Below, piece by piece: positions 9,179 to 17,558 of a stretch of 64,000 nucleotides of DNA. The stretch is taken from contig NZ_JACHUZ010000013.1 of the NCBI RefSeq assembly GCF_019903425.1, forward strand, positions 188,086 through 252,085. Reading direction: 5' to 3'. Position numbers and translations under genes: made by a program. Every line of letters begins with the position of its first letter. Position 1 is the stretch's first letter. The notes below the pieces were generated by a model that worked only from the letters and a program-made list of their open reading frames with translations, did no database searches and had not been told where the DNA came from. This DNA comes from Vreelandella halophila (GTDB taxonomy: Bacteria; Pseudomonadota; Gammaproteobacteria; Pseudomonadales; Oleiphilaceae).

Positions 9179-10147
9179 TCAGGTCAGGTCCTTGGGCGAT
9201 ACCCCGAAATAGCGACGGAAAGCTGTCGCGAAGTTGGACGCATACCGGTAGCCACTGCCGTGGGCAGCCTGCTGGACGCTGTAGCCCTGCTCCAGGTGAC
9301 GTCGACCCAACTCCAGCCGACACTGGCGAAGGTAATCAAATACCGAGGTCCCGTAAGTAGCCCGGAACTTGGCACGCAGGCCGCTTGAGCTCATTGCGGC
9401 CCGCTGGGCAAGATCCTCGAGGGTATAGTGCTCTGTCGGCGCGAACGCCAGCAGCTGCCTGACCGACTCAAGCCGCTTCTGCTCATGGGAAAGGGGCACT
9501 TGCCGTAGCGGGCCGCCAGCGTCGTCTCCGTCAAGACCATACGCTGCCAGCTGTAGCGCCAGCCCCTCGAGAAAGAGCTTCTTCTGGAGCACGGCCAGGG
9601 ATGATACCAGGCTCTGCTCAATGGGCTGGATCAGCGCGGCAGGAATGCGCCAGAGATGGAAGGGATGCTGGATGTTGCGGAGGAGCGCGCTCAATGTCGG
9701 GCTGACAGTGCCCGTACTCCCTGCGGCGACGGGATCGAAGGCCAGTGTCAGGGTCTTCAGGCGTTGTCCGGCCGGCTGGAATGCTTTAAGCGCGTACTCC
9801 GGACACAATTGGAGACTGACTGCCATGCCGCCCTCCAGCTCCCGGGAAATGGCACCAACCGAAATACTGACACGGCCCTCAAGCACGATGACGATCAGTA
9901 GGGGAGCATGGCCCAGTGACTCCGACTCATAAGACTGGAAGATGTCCAGCTCGGAACGGGTGAAACGGAATCCGGAAGGCAGTGCTGTCTCGGTGATGCT
10001 TCCCCGGGCCACGGTCACGTCCGTATCCGGCCCACCGGGAGATGGCGTGCCGGGAAACCGGTAATCAATGCCGTAATGCTTGCCGAATGCCAGGAAATCC
10101 CTGATCCCGAAAGAGCGTGACGGCTGACCACTGGATTCAGGTTGCAT
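9179..10147 (-). CDS. AraC/XylS-family regulator, PchR-like
   Basis: 322 residues: an N-terminal ligand-sensing half (about 1-215) without a clear family motif and a C-terminal AraC double helix-turn-helix (about 230-322). Conserved pieces are LEDLAQRAAMSSSGLRAKFRATYGTSVFDYLRQCRLELGRRHLEQGYSVQQAAHGSGYRYASNFA followed by FRRYFGVSPKDL in separate helices. This layout is that of PchR/YbtA-type activators, which bind Fe-siderophore and turn on receptor genes. It lies directly upstream of, and on the same strand as, the TonB receptor and is divergent from the CbiX-like gene. Role as activator of the receptor is inferred from position. Confidence 0.86.
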   Translation of the reverse strand: MQPESSGQPSRSFGIRDFLAFGKHYGIDYRFPGTPSPGGPDTDVTVARGSITETALPSGFRFTRSELDIFQSYESESLGHAPLLIVIVLEGRVSISVGAISRELEGGMAVSLQLCPEYALKAFQPAGQRLKTLTLAFDPVAAGSTGTVSPTLSALLRNIQHPFHLWRIPAALIQPIEQSLVSSLAVLQKKLFLEGLALQLAAYGLDGDDAGGPLRQVPLSHEQKRLESVRQLLAFAPTEHYTLEDLAQRAAMSSSGLRAKFRATYGTSVFDYLRQCRLELGRRHLEQGYSVQQAAHGSGYRYASNFATAFRRYFGVSPKDLT

Positions 10148-10208
10148 GAGAGAGACCCTTGCCGCGCAAGCTCGGTATCGTAGCAGAAACTACTCAGAGA
10201 AAACGAAC

Positions 10209-10227
10209 GATAACAATTTACATCAAA
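10209..10227 (+). promoter_or_regulatory. Weak Fur-box-like site in divergent promoter region
   Basis: GATAACAATTTACATCAAA matches the Fur consensus at 11 of 19 positions. It lies between the AraC regulator (start 10147) and the CbiX-like gene (start about 10320), an AT-rich 172-base gap that must hold both promoters. The match is marginal. Confidence 0.3.
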
Positions 10228-10319
10228 GAATCTCAAAGTACAGGCTCTCTGCTCCCGTCGCCGTCCGCCTGCGGTATTCACCGTCGACGCAAAGCCACGT
10301 GATAGAGTCTGGCAGAGCA

Positions 10320-11246
10320 ATGATCACCAACCGGACCGATAACGTATCAACGCCCATGAAAATAGCTCGGAATCCAGATAGAAGCTTGGTTTTTCTCGTC
10401 GACAACGGGTCAGTGCGCCCTGGCGCCACCCTTAACCTGCGTCGGGTGGCGGCGGCACTCAGTGAGCGCACCGGCATGCCCGTGGAAGCCCGCTCCCTGC
10501 TGCACTCCAACAAGGTACCGGCCGAAAAGCTGGATGGCATGCCCGCCTCAACGCTTGGTCCGGCCGCGACATGGCGAGCTGAGGAGGGGGTGAAAGACAT
10601 GGTGATTCTGCCGTTCTTCTTCGGGCCAAGCCGGGCACTCAGCGGTTACCTGCCGGAGCGGCTGGGCGAGATGCAGGAGGTTCATCCGGAAGTACGGGTA
10701 CGGGTTGCCTCGCCTCTCGTCGATCTGCAGGCACCAACAGATCTGCGACTCGCGCGCATTCTGCGTGACGGAGTGGAAGAACAAATCCAGCAGCTGCCCA
10801 CCGGCTCAAAACCAGCCGTTGTCCTGGCAGACCACGGCAGCCCGATCCCGGAAGTAACCGCCGTGCGTAACGTTGTTGCCGGCCAGCTGGCGACGCTTCT
10901 CGAGGACCGCGTACGCAGTGTGACACCCGCCTCGATGGAACGACGGGAGGGCGACGAGTACCGGTTCAATGAACCGTTGCTGGAAAACCTTTTGGACGAG
11001 CCCGGTTTCAACGATGGGCCTGTAATCGTCTCGATGCTGTTTCTCTCACCCGGGAAACATGCTGGCGAGGATGGCGATGTGGCCACCATCTGCGCCGATG
11101 CCGAAGCCCGCAACAGCGGGCTGGCAACCCGCATCACGCGCCTGGCCGGCGAGCACGACGGCATCCTGGAGATACTGGCGGACCGGCTGGAAGAGGCCAT
11201 CAGCGGTGAGCACTATCTGCTGGATCTGCCTCCAAGGGGAGCCTGA
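10320..11246 (+). CDS. CbiX/SirB-like sirohydrochlorin chelatase-family protein
   Basis: About 308 residues from the ATG at 10320 (weak GGCAGAG upstream; the frame is open back to 10146). Two half-domains of the class II chelatase fold are visible. The first holds LVFLVDNGSVRPGATLNLRRVA and VILPFFFGPSRAL; the second holds AVVLADHGSPIPEVTAVRN and IVSMLFLSPGKHAGEDGDV. The first metal-site His is replaced (DNGS instead of HGS), while the second half keeps DHGS. Known members insert Co or Fe into sirohydrochlorin, but no tetrapyrrole genes are nearby. It lies between the regulator and the aerobactin operon, so a link to iron handling is suggested by position only. Confidence 0.72.
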   Translation: MITNRTDNVSTPMKIARNPDRSLVFLVDNGSVRPGATLNLRRVAAALSERTGMPVEARSLLHSNKVPAEKLDGMPASTLGPAATWRAEEGVKDMVILPFFFGPSRALSGYLPERLGEMQEVHPEVRVRVASPLVDLQAPTDLRLARILRDGVEEQIQQLPTGSKPAVVLADHGSPIPEVTAVRNVVAGQLATLLEDRVRSVTPASMERREGDEYRFNEPLLENLLDEPGFNDGPVIVSMLFLSPGKHAGEDGDVATICADAEARNSGLATRITRLAGEHDGILEILADRLEEAISGEHYLLDLPPRGA

Positions 11247-11280
11247 TACACCCCGCGCGCGCCGGACGCGAAAGGAGGGT

Positions 11281-11297
11281 CAGGGCACGCTGCCCTG
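11281..11297. terminator. Hairpin between convergent genes
   Basis: CAGGGCA-CGC-TGCCCTG forms a 7-bp perfect stem with a 3-base loop between the end of the CbiX-like gene and the end of the convergent DUF3301 gene. On the plus strand only a short CTTTC follows, so it is a weak candidate for a bidirectional terminator. Confidence 0.4.
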
Positions 11298-11305
11298 GCG
11301 AGCTT

Positions 11306-11623
11306 TCAAAACCGGTGCGGCTCGAATTCCACCGACTCGGTGCGCTCGCCCAGCAGTACGATCCGTCCCCGATAGCGGCCCTCGCCGGTGGCTGTAAAGT
11401 CAAAGCTGAACGTTCGGCGTAACCGCAACCGCCCCTGCTGATCCCTCTTCAGGCCCAGCCCGCTCAGGCACACGCTCTGGTCCAGAAGGTCCACGTCCGC
11501 GCGTTCACAGGCCCGCCTTGCCGCCTGCAGGGCCAGCTCCTTGGTGCCAAGGGCCCGCCACCAGTACCAGCCCCCAAACCCAATGGCAAAAAAGATCGAC
11601 AGGGTTGTTAGATCGAGCTGCAT
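11306..11623 (-). CDS. DUF3301 family protein
   Basis: 105 residues with one N-terminal membrane segment (LTTLSIFFAIGFGGWYWW). A cytoplasmic part follows with the family pattern KELALQAARRACERADVDLLDQSVCLSGLGLKR and a C-terminal FDFTATGEGRYRGRIVLLG. The family is a small conserved gammaproteobacterial protein of unknown function. It is convergent with the CbiX-like gene and divergent from iucA; its start lies 28 bases from the iucA Fur-box-like site, so it may share that regulatory region. Confidence 0.8.
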   Translation of the reverse strand: MQLDLTTLSIFFAIGFGGWYWWRALGTKELALQAARRACERADVDLLDQSVCLSGLGLKRDQQGRLRLRRTFSFDFTATGEGRYRGRIVLLGERTESVEFEPHRF

Positions 11624-11650
11624 TTCCGCCTTAAACCTAAAATGTTATTT

Positions 11651-11669
11651 GACAATGATTCCTATTCGC
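11651..11669 (+). promoter_or_regulatory. Fur-box-like site upstream of iucA
   Basis: GACAATGATTCCTATTCGC matches the Fur consensus at 12 of 19 positions, including the intact left arm AATGAT. It lies 41 bases before the iucA ATG in a short AT-rich patch, the expected place for iron control of the aerobactin operon. Confidence 0.55.
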
Positions 11670-11710
11670 TAATAGGTTAAAGGCCATCGCAACCGTACCC
11701 GAGGTTACCG

Positions 11711-13444
11711 ATGCGCCATAATCCCTCACTGAACGCGTTCTTCAATGCCCTGATCCGCGAATGGGCGATCGCGCGTTATCACGAACCCGCCGCTACCGCA
11801 GACCAGGGCTACTTCGAGATACAGGGCTCCAACAATACATCCCTGCTCGTTCCCTGTCGCTTCCGGGCCCGGACCGGCCGCCACCTGCTGGCCGACCCCC
11901 TGCTGTTGGATCACCAGGGAGAGCAGCAGCCAGTCTCCTTTGAAAAGGCCGTGGAATGGTGCCTGGGCCTCGAACCGCTCCGACGGGAGGCCCCCGACCA
12001 TGCCCTTGAGGCGCTGCAGCAACGGGTCCATGCAAGTTACGAAAACCTCGCCGCCGCCCAGGAGGCCCGGAACCCCGATCTCGAACACCTGTTCCGGGCA
12101 CCACTGAGCTTTATCAAGGCCGAACAGGCCCTGTTCAGCGGTCACTCCATCCACCCCTGCCCCAAGGACAGGGGCAACATGGACAACAGAGACGCCCGGC
12201 GCTACGCACCGGAGTACGGCTCCCCATTTCCCCTGGTCTGGTACAGCGTGGACCAGGAACACCTGTTCCGGCGCGACGCGGAGGGGGTCGGTTCTACCCA
12301 TGGGGCTGACACTCTCCTGGAAACCGAACCACACGCAGATCACCTAAGGGCCCGGATCCCCAGTGGTCACTGCCTACTCCCCTGCCATCCGTTCCAGCAC
12401 CGGCAATGGCGGGCATCCCTCGAGCTGGCGCCAATGCGCGAGTCTGGTGCCCTCCGGTACCTGGGCGAAGGCGCCCCCCAGTGGTATGCCACCTCGTCGT
12501 TACGCGCCATTTACTGCGAATCGTCACCCTGGATGCTGAAATTCTCAATGAGTGTATGGCTCACCAACTCCAGACGGCATCTGCAACCCGAGGAAGTGGT
12601 ACGCGGTGCCGAAATCTGCCGGGTTCTGGACAGCGGGCCCGTCCGGGAATGGCTCGAACACAGGCCGTGCTTCGAGGTATTGCGGGAACCCATCGCCGCC
12701 GGCATCCGGGGCCCGGAGGGCCAACCGCTGACGGAAACCCTGGTTGTCTGGCGGGACAACCCGTTCCATGGCCGCGCAGCCGGCAATACCGAGGTACTCG
12801 CCACCCTGCTCCAGGACGACCCCCGCAGCGGCGAATCCCGTCTCTCACAGCGGCTCTGGCAGGCGGGCCTGGACAGCCATGGGACCCATGAGTGGTTCCG
12901 GTGCTACCTGGATGTGGCCGTGGCTCCCCTGCTGGAAGCTCAATCCCGATTCGGCATTCTCTTTGGTGCCCATCAACAGAACCTGGTGCTGGGACTGGAC
13001 GGGATCTGGCCCAGAAAACTGTTTTTCCGGGACTGCCAGGGTACGGCCTTCACCAGCCTGGCGTCACAGCGCCTGGGGGAAGAGCTTGGCAGCCTGGCTG
13101 AGGACAGCGAAAACCTGTTGCCGGACGAGCTCGGCATCCGACTGTTCTGCTACTACCTGTTCATCAACGCCACCTTCAATGTCATCGCATCCCTGGCGGC
13201 AGGGCAGCTCACCAGCGAATCCGGGCTCATCCGGACGCTGCGCGACTGGCTGCAGGCGCGTCTCGACGAGCAGCCACCGGACGACCGGGCAATCCGTTAC
13301 CTGCTCGAGAGCCCTGAAGTCCACGCCAAGGGCAACTTCCTGTGCACGCTCCGGGCGCTGAACGAGAACACCCTGAGCGACGTCTTTTCCATCTATCACC
13401 CCCTGGACAACCCACTCTACACGGAGGCCGAATGCCATGTTTGA
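11711..13444 (+). CDS. iucA: Aerobactin synthetase, IucA/NIS synthetase
   Basis: Couples N6-acetyl-N6-hydroxylysine to citrate with ATP, the first condensation of aerobactin synthesis. The 577-residue protein compares well with E. coli IucA (574): NAFFNALIREW near the start, LSFIKAEQALFSGHSIHPCPK, HQQNLVL, FFRDCQGTAF and the terminal pattern LESPEVHAKGNFLCTL then NENTL. These are the ATP- and citrate-site motifs of IucA/IucC-type synthetases. It opens a tightly packed operon; the stop overlaps iucB by eight bases. IucA rather than another NIS synthetase is supported by full operon order. Confidence 0.93.
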   Translation: MRHNPSLNAFFNALIREWAIARYHEPAATADQGYFEIQGSNNTSLLVPCRFRARTGRHLLADPLLLDHQGEQQPVSFEKAVEWCLGLEPLRREAPDHALEALQQRVHASYENLAAAQEARNPDLEHLFRAPLSFIKAEQALFSGHSIHPCPKDRGNMDNRDARRYAPEYGSPFPLVWYSVDQEHLFRRDAEGVGSTHGADTLLETEPHADHLRARIPSGHCLLPCHPFQHRQWRASLELAPMRESGALRYLGEGAPQWYATSSLRAIYCESSPWMLKFSMSVWLTNSRRHLQPEEVVRGAEICRVLDSGPVREWLEHRPCFEVLREPIAAGIRGPEGQPLTETLVVWRDNPFHGRAAGNTEVLATLLQDDPRSGESRLSQRLWQAGLDSHGTHEWFRCYLDVAVAPLLEAQSRFGILFGAHQQNLVLGLDGIWPRKLFFRDCQGTAFTSLASQRLGEELGSLAEDSENLLPDELGIRLFCYYLFINATFNVIASLAAGQLTSESGLIRTLRDWLQARLDEQPPDDRAIRYLLESPEVHAKGNFLCTLRALNENTLSDVFSIYHPLDNPLYTEAECHV

Positions 13445-14414
13445 GAGCAACCCAAGGATCAACCTGACTGCCAGCACCGGCGGTGATCAGGTGCAGCTGG
13501 AAACTGGCGGCCAGACCTGGCAGCTTTCCCTCAGCGATAAGGGAAGACACTGGACAGTGACCGGCTGGGAAGGCTCTGTCCCGGAGCCCAGCCTCGTCTA
13601 CCCGATGCTCGACCGGCTGTTTTGTGGTCTCGAGCTCGACTCACTGGCCCTGACCGTCGGCATTGCGGAACTCTGCTCACTGTGCCACCCCGCATGGCAG
13701 GTTGAGGAGGACGGCACCCACCGTATCGACAGACCCACCTTCTACCAGATCCGGGAAGCCTGGCTGACCCCGGCCCTGTGGCCGGTTATGCCGGAAGTTC
13801 CTGAGCAAACCGGCGAGGTCGTTCACCCCCGTCGGCCCACGCTTCCCGATACGATTCTCTACCGACGCTACCATCCGGGCCTGGACAGGGTTCTCGAACT
13901 GCGCCCAGCCACCGTTGAAGAGGATGGAGAACGCTTCCACCGCTGGCAGAACCTTCCCCGGGTGGCCCGCTTCTGGGAATACCCCTTCAGCCGCGAACGA
14001 CTGGACGCCATGCTCGATGAACGACGTGCAGCGGCCAACAGCTTTCCACTGATACTGGAAGCTGATGGTGACCCGGTGGGGTATTTCGAAACCTATTTCG
14101 TCACGGAGGATCGCCTCGGCCCCTACTGCAGCGCCGGCCCGTTCGATCAGGGCGTTCATGTGCTGATCGGCGAGGACCGCTACTGCGGGGATGGCCAGAC
14201 ACCGGTCTGGCTCAACACGATCAGCCATTACCTCTTCCTGACCGACCCCCGTACCACAACCCTCTATGGCGAACCGGATGCCGGTAACAAAGCCATGCTC
14301 AGGCAGCTCCAGCACCTCACCTGGAGCAAATGCTACGAATTCGACTTCCCTCATAAGCGCGCCGCCCTGGTCGCCACGGAGCGCGACGCGTTTTTCCGTG
14401 AAACACGACTCTAA
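13437..14414 (+). CDS. iucB: N6-hydroxylysine O/N-acetyltransferase IucB
   Basis: Acetylates N6-hydroxylysine to form the hydroxamate arm of aerobactin. Length 325 is close to E. coli IucB (315). The C-terminal GNAT domain (about 150-325) shows RRYHPGLDRVLELRPAT, HRWQNLPRVARFWEY, RLDAMLDERR, YFETYFVTEDRLGPYC and GDGQTPVWLNTISHYLF, the pattern of siderophore acyltransferases (IucB, RhbD, AlcB). The N-terminal part is the poorly conserved cap. The ATG lies inside the end of iucA, so translation is coupled. Acetyl is inferred from the operon; other acyl groups are possible. Confidence 0.9.
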   Translation: MFESNPRINLTASTGGDQVQLETGGQTWQLSLSDKGRHWTVTGWEGSVPEPSLVYPMLDRLFCGLELDSLALTVGIAELCSLCHPAWQVEEDGTHRIDRPTFYQIREAWLTPALWPVMPEVPEQTGEVVHPRRPTLPDTILYRRYHPGLDRVLELRPATVEEDGERFHRWQNLPRVARFWEYPFSRERLDAMLDERRAAANSFPLILEADGDPVGYFETYFVTEDRLGPYCSAGPFDQGVHVLIGEDRYCGDGQTPVWLNTISHYLFLTDPRTTTLYGEPDAGNKAMLRQLQHLTWSKCYEFDFPHKRAALVATERDAFFRETRL

Positions 14415-14426
14415 CGGGAGCCGATA

Positions 14427-16145
14427 ATGGAAAGAGAAACCATATGGAACCGGACCAATCAGAGGCTGATGGCCAAGATCATCGGTGAAACCAGCTACGA
14501 GGGATGCCTCTCGCCAGAGCCCACCGGCAATGGACGCTATCGCCTGGCCCTCGGGGGGCATGACTACGGCTTCCAAGCCCGCTGCAGTTGTTGGGGGTGG
14601 TTGCGGGTGGTCCCGGAAAGCCTCACCCGGGACGGCCGCCCCGCCACGAACGCGACCCAGCTGGTGGTGGATGCCCAGCACTCCCTGGGCATGACCGACA
14701 TCGTGCTCGCCAACTTCCTCGAGGAACTCCAGAACACCCTGGCCGGGGACCGCATCCAGCAGGAACGGCTCGCCGGCTTAACAGCCGAGCAGATGCTGGA
14801 GCTTCCCGCGACGGAGCTGGAGGGGCTTCTGGACGGCCACCCCAAACTACTGGCCAACCGGGGCCGCATGGGGTGGAGCCAGGCGGACCTCGAGGCCTAC
14901 AGCCCGGAGGCGGGCAACCGCTTCCAGTTGCGCTGGCTGGCCGTGGCCCCCTCGTTGGCAGGCGCCCATGCAGGAAGCCCACCACTCGAACAGTGCCTTG
15001 AAAGCGGCGAACACGCTGCTCTGGTCAGGGGCTCCGGCGGAGCCGGGCACTGGCCCCTGCTCCCCGTGCACCCCTGGCAGTGGGATCACCGGCTGCAGCC
15101 CCAGTACGGCGATGCCCTGGCCAGGGGCCTGATCCGCGATCTGGGCGTGCACGGCCACTGCTACCAGCCCCAGCAGTCGCTGCGAACCCTGAGCAACACC
15201 AGTGTGCCCGGCAACTGCGACCTCAAGCTGGCCCTTACCGTCCTGAACACCTCTTGCTACCGGGGTATCCCGGCAGGCCCCATCGCCCTGGGGCCGGAGC
15301 TTTCCCAATGGTTGTGGGAACAGAGCCGGACGGACCCCGAGCTCGCACGGTCAGGACTGGAAGTCCAGAGGGAACTGGCCGGCAGCCACATTCCCCACCC
15401 CCAGCAGTCCCGGATCGCGGGTGCCCCCTACCGCTATCATGAGATGTTCGGCGCGGTCTGGCGCGAAAGCCTCACCGCCAAGACCGCTTTGGGCGAACAG
15501 CCCATGCTGATGGCCACACTGATGCAGTGCGACGGCCAGGGCCGCTCCCTGATCGCCGCCCTGATCAGGCGCTCGGGGCTGAGTCCCGAGGTCTGGCTCA
15601 GCCACCTGTTCGACCGTGTGACGATACCGCTCTACCACCTGCTGTGTGCCTACGGCATCGGACTAGTGGCCCATGGTCAGAATCTGGGCCTAATACTGAA
15701 GGACGCCATTCCCCAACGCCTGGCCCTCAAGGATTTCCACGGCGACCTGCGTTGCGTGGATCAGCCGATGCCGGAACAGGCGGGCATGCCGGCGCATCTT
15801 CTGGAAGGGCTGATGCGCCTGCCCCCGGAATACCTGGTGCATGACCTCATCACCGGCCATTTCGTCACCACTCTGCGGTTCATCTCACCGCTGCTGGAAG
15901 ACGAGATGGGTTTTCCGGAGACCCGCTTCTACAGCCTTCTGGCCGAGCGCCTCCGTGCCTACCAGCAACGTCACCCGGAACTGAGCGAGCGCTTCCAGCG
16001 GTTCCCGCTGCTGCGCCCGACCCTGGAGCGGGTCTGCGTCAACCGGGTGCGGTTCCGGCTCGGGTACGAGGACCATGCCGAACGCCCCAGTGCCGACCTG
16101 GGTGTGCCGCTGAGTAATCCCCTGCTGACAGGAGAGACGCCATGA
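14427..16145 (+). CDS. iucC: Aerobactin synthase IucC
   Basis: Adds the second acetyl-hydroxylysine to the IucA product, completing aerobactin. The 572-residue protein follows E. coli IucC (580) closely: NQRLMAKIIGETSYEG, GHPKLLANRGRMGW, LLPVHPWQW, QQSLRTLSNTS, LKLALTVLNTSCYRGIP, APYRYHEMFG, VPLYHLLCAYGIGLVAHGQN-like segment, LKDFHGDLR and DLITGHFVT. The gene follows iucB by 12 bases and overlaps iucD by four (ATGA). The presence of both an IucA-type and an IucC-type synthetase in this order argues for aerobactin rather than a one-synthetase siderophore. Confidence 0.93.
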   Translation: MERETIWNRTNQRLMAKIIGETSYEGCLSPEPTGNGRYRLALGGHDYGFQARCSCWGWLRVVPESLTRDGRPATNATQLVVDAQHSLGMTDIVLANFLEELQNTLAGDRIQQERLAGLTAEQMLELPATELEGLLDGHPKLLANRGRMGWSQADLEAYSPEAGNRFQLRWLAVAPSLAGAHAGSPPLEQCLESGEHAALVRGSGGAGHWPLLPVHPWQWDHRLQPQYGDALARGLIRDLGVHGHCYQPQQSLRTLSNTSVPGNCDLKLALTVLNTSCYRGIPAGPIALGPELSQWLWEQSRTDPELARSGLEVQRELAGSHIPHPQQSRIAGAPYRYHEMFGAVWRESLTAKTALGEQPMLMATLMQCDGQGRSLIAALIRRSGLSPEVWLSHLFDRVTIPLYHLLCAYGIGLVAHGQNLGLILKDAIPQRLALKDFHGDLRCVDQPMPEQAGMPAHLLEGLMRLPPEYLVHDLITGHFVTTLRFISPLLEDEMGFPETRFYSLLAERLRAYQQRHPELSERFQRFPLLRPTLERVCVNRVRFRLGYEDHAERPSADLGVPLSNPLLTGETP

Positions 16146-17485
16146 ACAAGCCACTGGATCTTGCCGGACTGGGCATTGGCCCGTTCAACCTGAGTATCGC
16201 CGCCCTGTTGCGGGAAGTCCCACAACTGCGCACGGCCTTTTTCGACCGCAAGCCCCAGTTCAACTGGCATCCGGGGATGATGCTGCCGGGCGTCCGCCTG
16301 CAGACCTCCTACCTCAAGGACCTGGTCACCGGGGTGGCCCCCTGGAGCCCGAACAGCTTCCTGAACTACCTCGTCCAGCACGGCCGCTTCTACGCCTTCA
16401 TGAATGCCGACCTGCCCGCGGTGAGCCGCGCCGAATTCGCGGACTATATGGCCTGGGTGGCGGACGGGCTCGATAACCTGCATTTCGGCCACAACATCCG
16501 GCACGTCGATTTCGACGGGGATCTTTTCCATGTTCACTTCCAGGAAGACGCGGAACCGATCCGGGCCCGTAACCTGTGCCTGGGGACCGGAAAAATCCCG
16601 GCCATCCCGGAATCCTGCCGACCGTGGCGAGGCGATGACTGCTTCCACAACATGGAACTGACCCTGCGCCAGCCCGATGTCACGGGTCAGTGCGTCACCA
16701 TCGTCGGCGGCGGCCAGTCAGGGGCGGAAGTGATCCTGAGCCTCCTGCAGGGCGACTGGGGGCGCCCGGAGCGCATTCACTGGCTTTCCCGCAGGCCGAA
16801 CTTCGAGCCCCTGGATGAAACCCCCTTCACCAACGACTATTTCACGCCGGCCTATGTGGACACCTTCCATGGACTGCCCGAGTCGCAACGACTTGCCCTG
16901 GTCCGGAACCAGAAGCTGGCCTCGGACGGCATATCCCCAGACACCCTTGAGGCACTCTATCAACGTCTCTATGAGCACCGCATAGCCGGTGGTTGCTCCC
17001 CCCTGGTGGTGCTGCAGCCGCACCGGACCCTGGAAGCCATGACGGGGCCGGCCCCCTACCGGCTTGCGTTCCATAATGGTCTCAATGGCGCCCGGGAGCA
17101 CATCCAGACGGATCGGATGATCCTGTGCACCGGCTTCGAGTCACGACTCCCGGACTACCTCTCCAGCGACCTCAGACAGAGACTGGAAACGGACAGCCAG
17201 GGTCAGCTGAAACTCGATTCGGACTTCCAGGCCCGATGGGACGGACCCTCAGGTCGCCATGTCTACGCGGTTAATGCCGGCCGCCATTCCCACGGCATCG
17301 CCGACCCACAGATGAGCCTAATGTGCTGGCGCTCGGCGCGGATCGTCAACCATCTCGCCGGCGACACGCTGTTCCCGGTAACCGGAAGGGTGGACCTGGT
17401 CGACTGGAGCGGCGAAGAGACCCTGGGTGACCCCGTGGAATCGAACCGGGAATCCCTGCTCGCCATGCTCAAAAATGACTTTTGA
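16142..17485 (+). CDS. iucD: L-lysine N6-monooxygenase IucD
   Basis: FAD- and NADPH-dependent hydroxylation of the lysine side-chain amine, the first committed step to aerobactin. The 447 residues (E. coli IucD 445) show the FAD site AGLGIGPFNLSIAALL at the N-terminus, FNWHPGMMLPG, LKDLVT, the NADPH site TIVGGGQSGAEVIL near 190, and LCTGFESRLPDYL for the ATGY-like linker. Lysine versus ornithine as substrate is inferred from the complete aerobactin operon. The stop codon lies inside a Fur-box-like region that precedes iutA. Confidence 0.93.
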   Translation: MNKPLDLAGLGIGPFNLSIAALLREVPQLRTAFFDRKPQFNWHPGMMLPGVRLQTSYLKDLVTGVAPWSPNSFLNYLVQHGRFYAFMNADLPAVSRAEFADYMAWVADGLDNLHFGHNIRHVDFDGDLFHVHFQEDAEPIRARNLCLGTGKIPAIPESCRPWRGDDCFHNMELTLRQPDVTGQCVTIVGGGQSGAEVILSLLQGDWGRPERIHWLSRRPNFEPLDETPFTNDYFTPAYVDTFHGLPESQRLALVRNQKLASDGISPDTLEALYQRLYEHRIAGGCSPLVVLQPHRTLEAMTGPAPYRLAFHNGLNGAREHIQTDRMILCTGFESRLPDYLSSDLRQRLETDSQGQLKLDSDFQARWDGPSGRHVYAVNAGRHSHGIADPQMSLMCWRSARIVNHLAGDTLFPVTGRVDLVDWSGEETLGDPVESNRESLLAMLKNDF

Positions 17486-17502
17486 TAATCATTTGCATTA
17501 CC
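17478..17502 (+). promoter_or_regulatory. Overlapping Fur-box-like sites between iucD and iutA
   Basis: Two registers overlap: ACTTTTGATAATCATTTGC (17478-17496, 13 of 19) and GATAATCATTTGCATTACC (17484-17502, 14 of 19). They cover the iucD stop codon and end 56 bases before iutA. Overlapping boxes suit two Fur dimers on opposite faces, and imply a separate iron-controlled promoter for the receptor. Confidence 0.6.
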
Positions 17503-17558
17503 GTTGCCATCTGTTAACCTCCCCAACCCGCGTAACCCGACAATCAGGAGTGTTTGCC

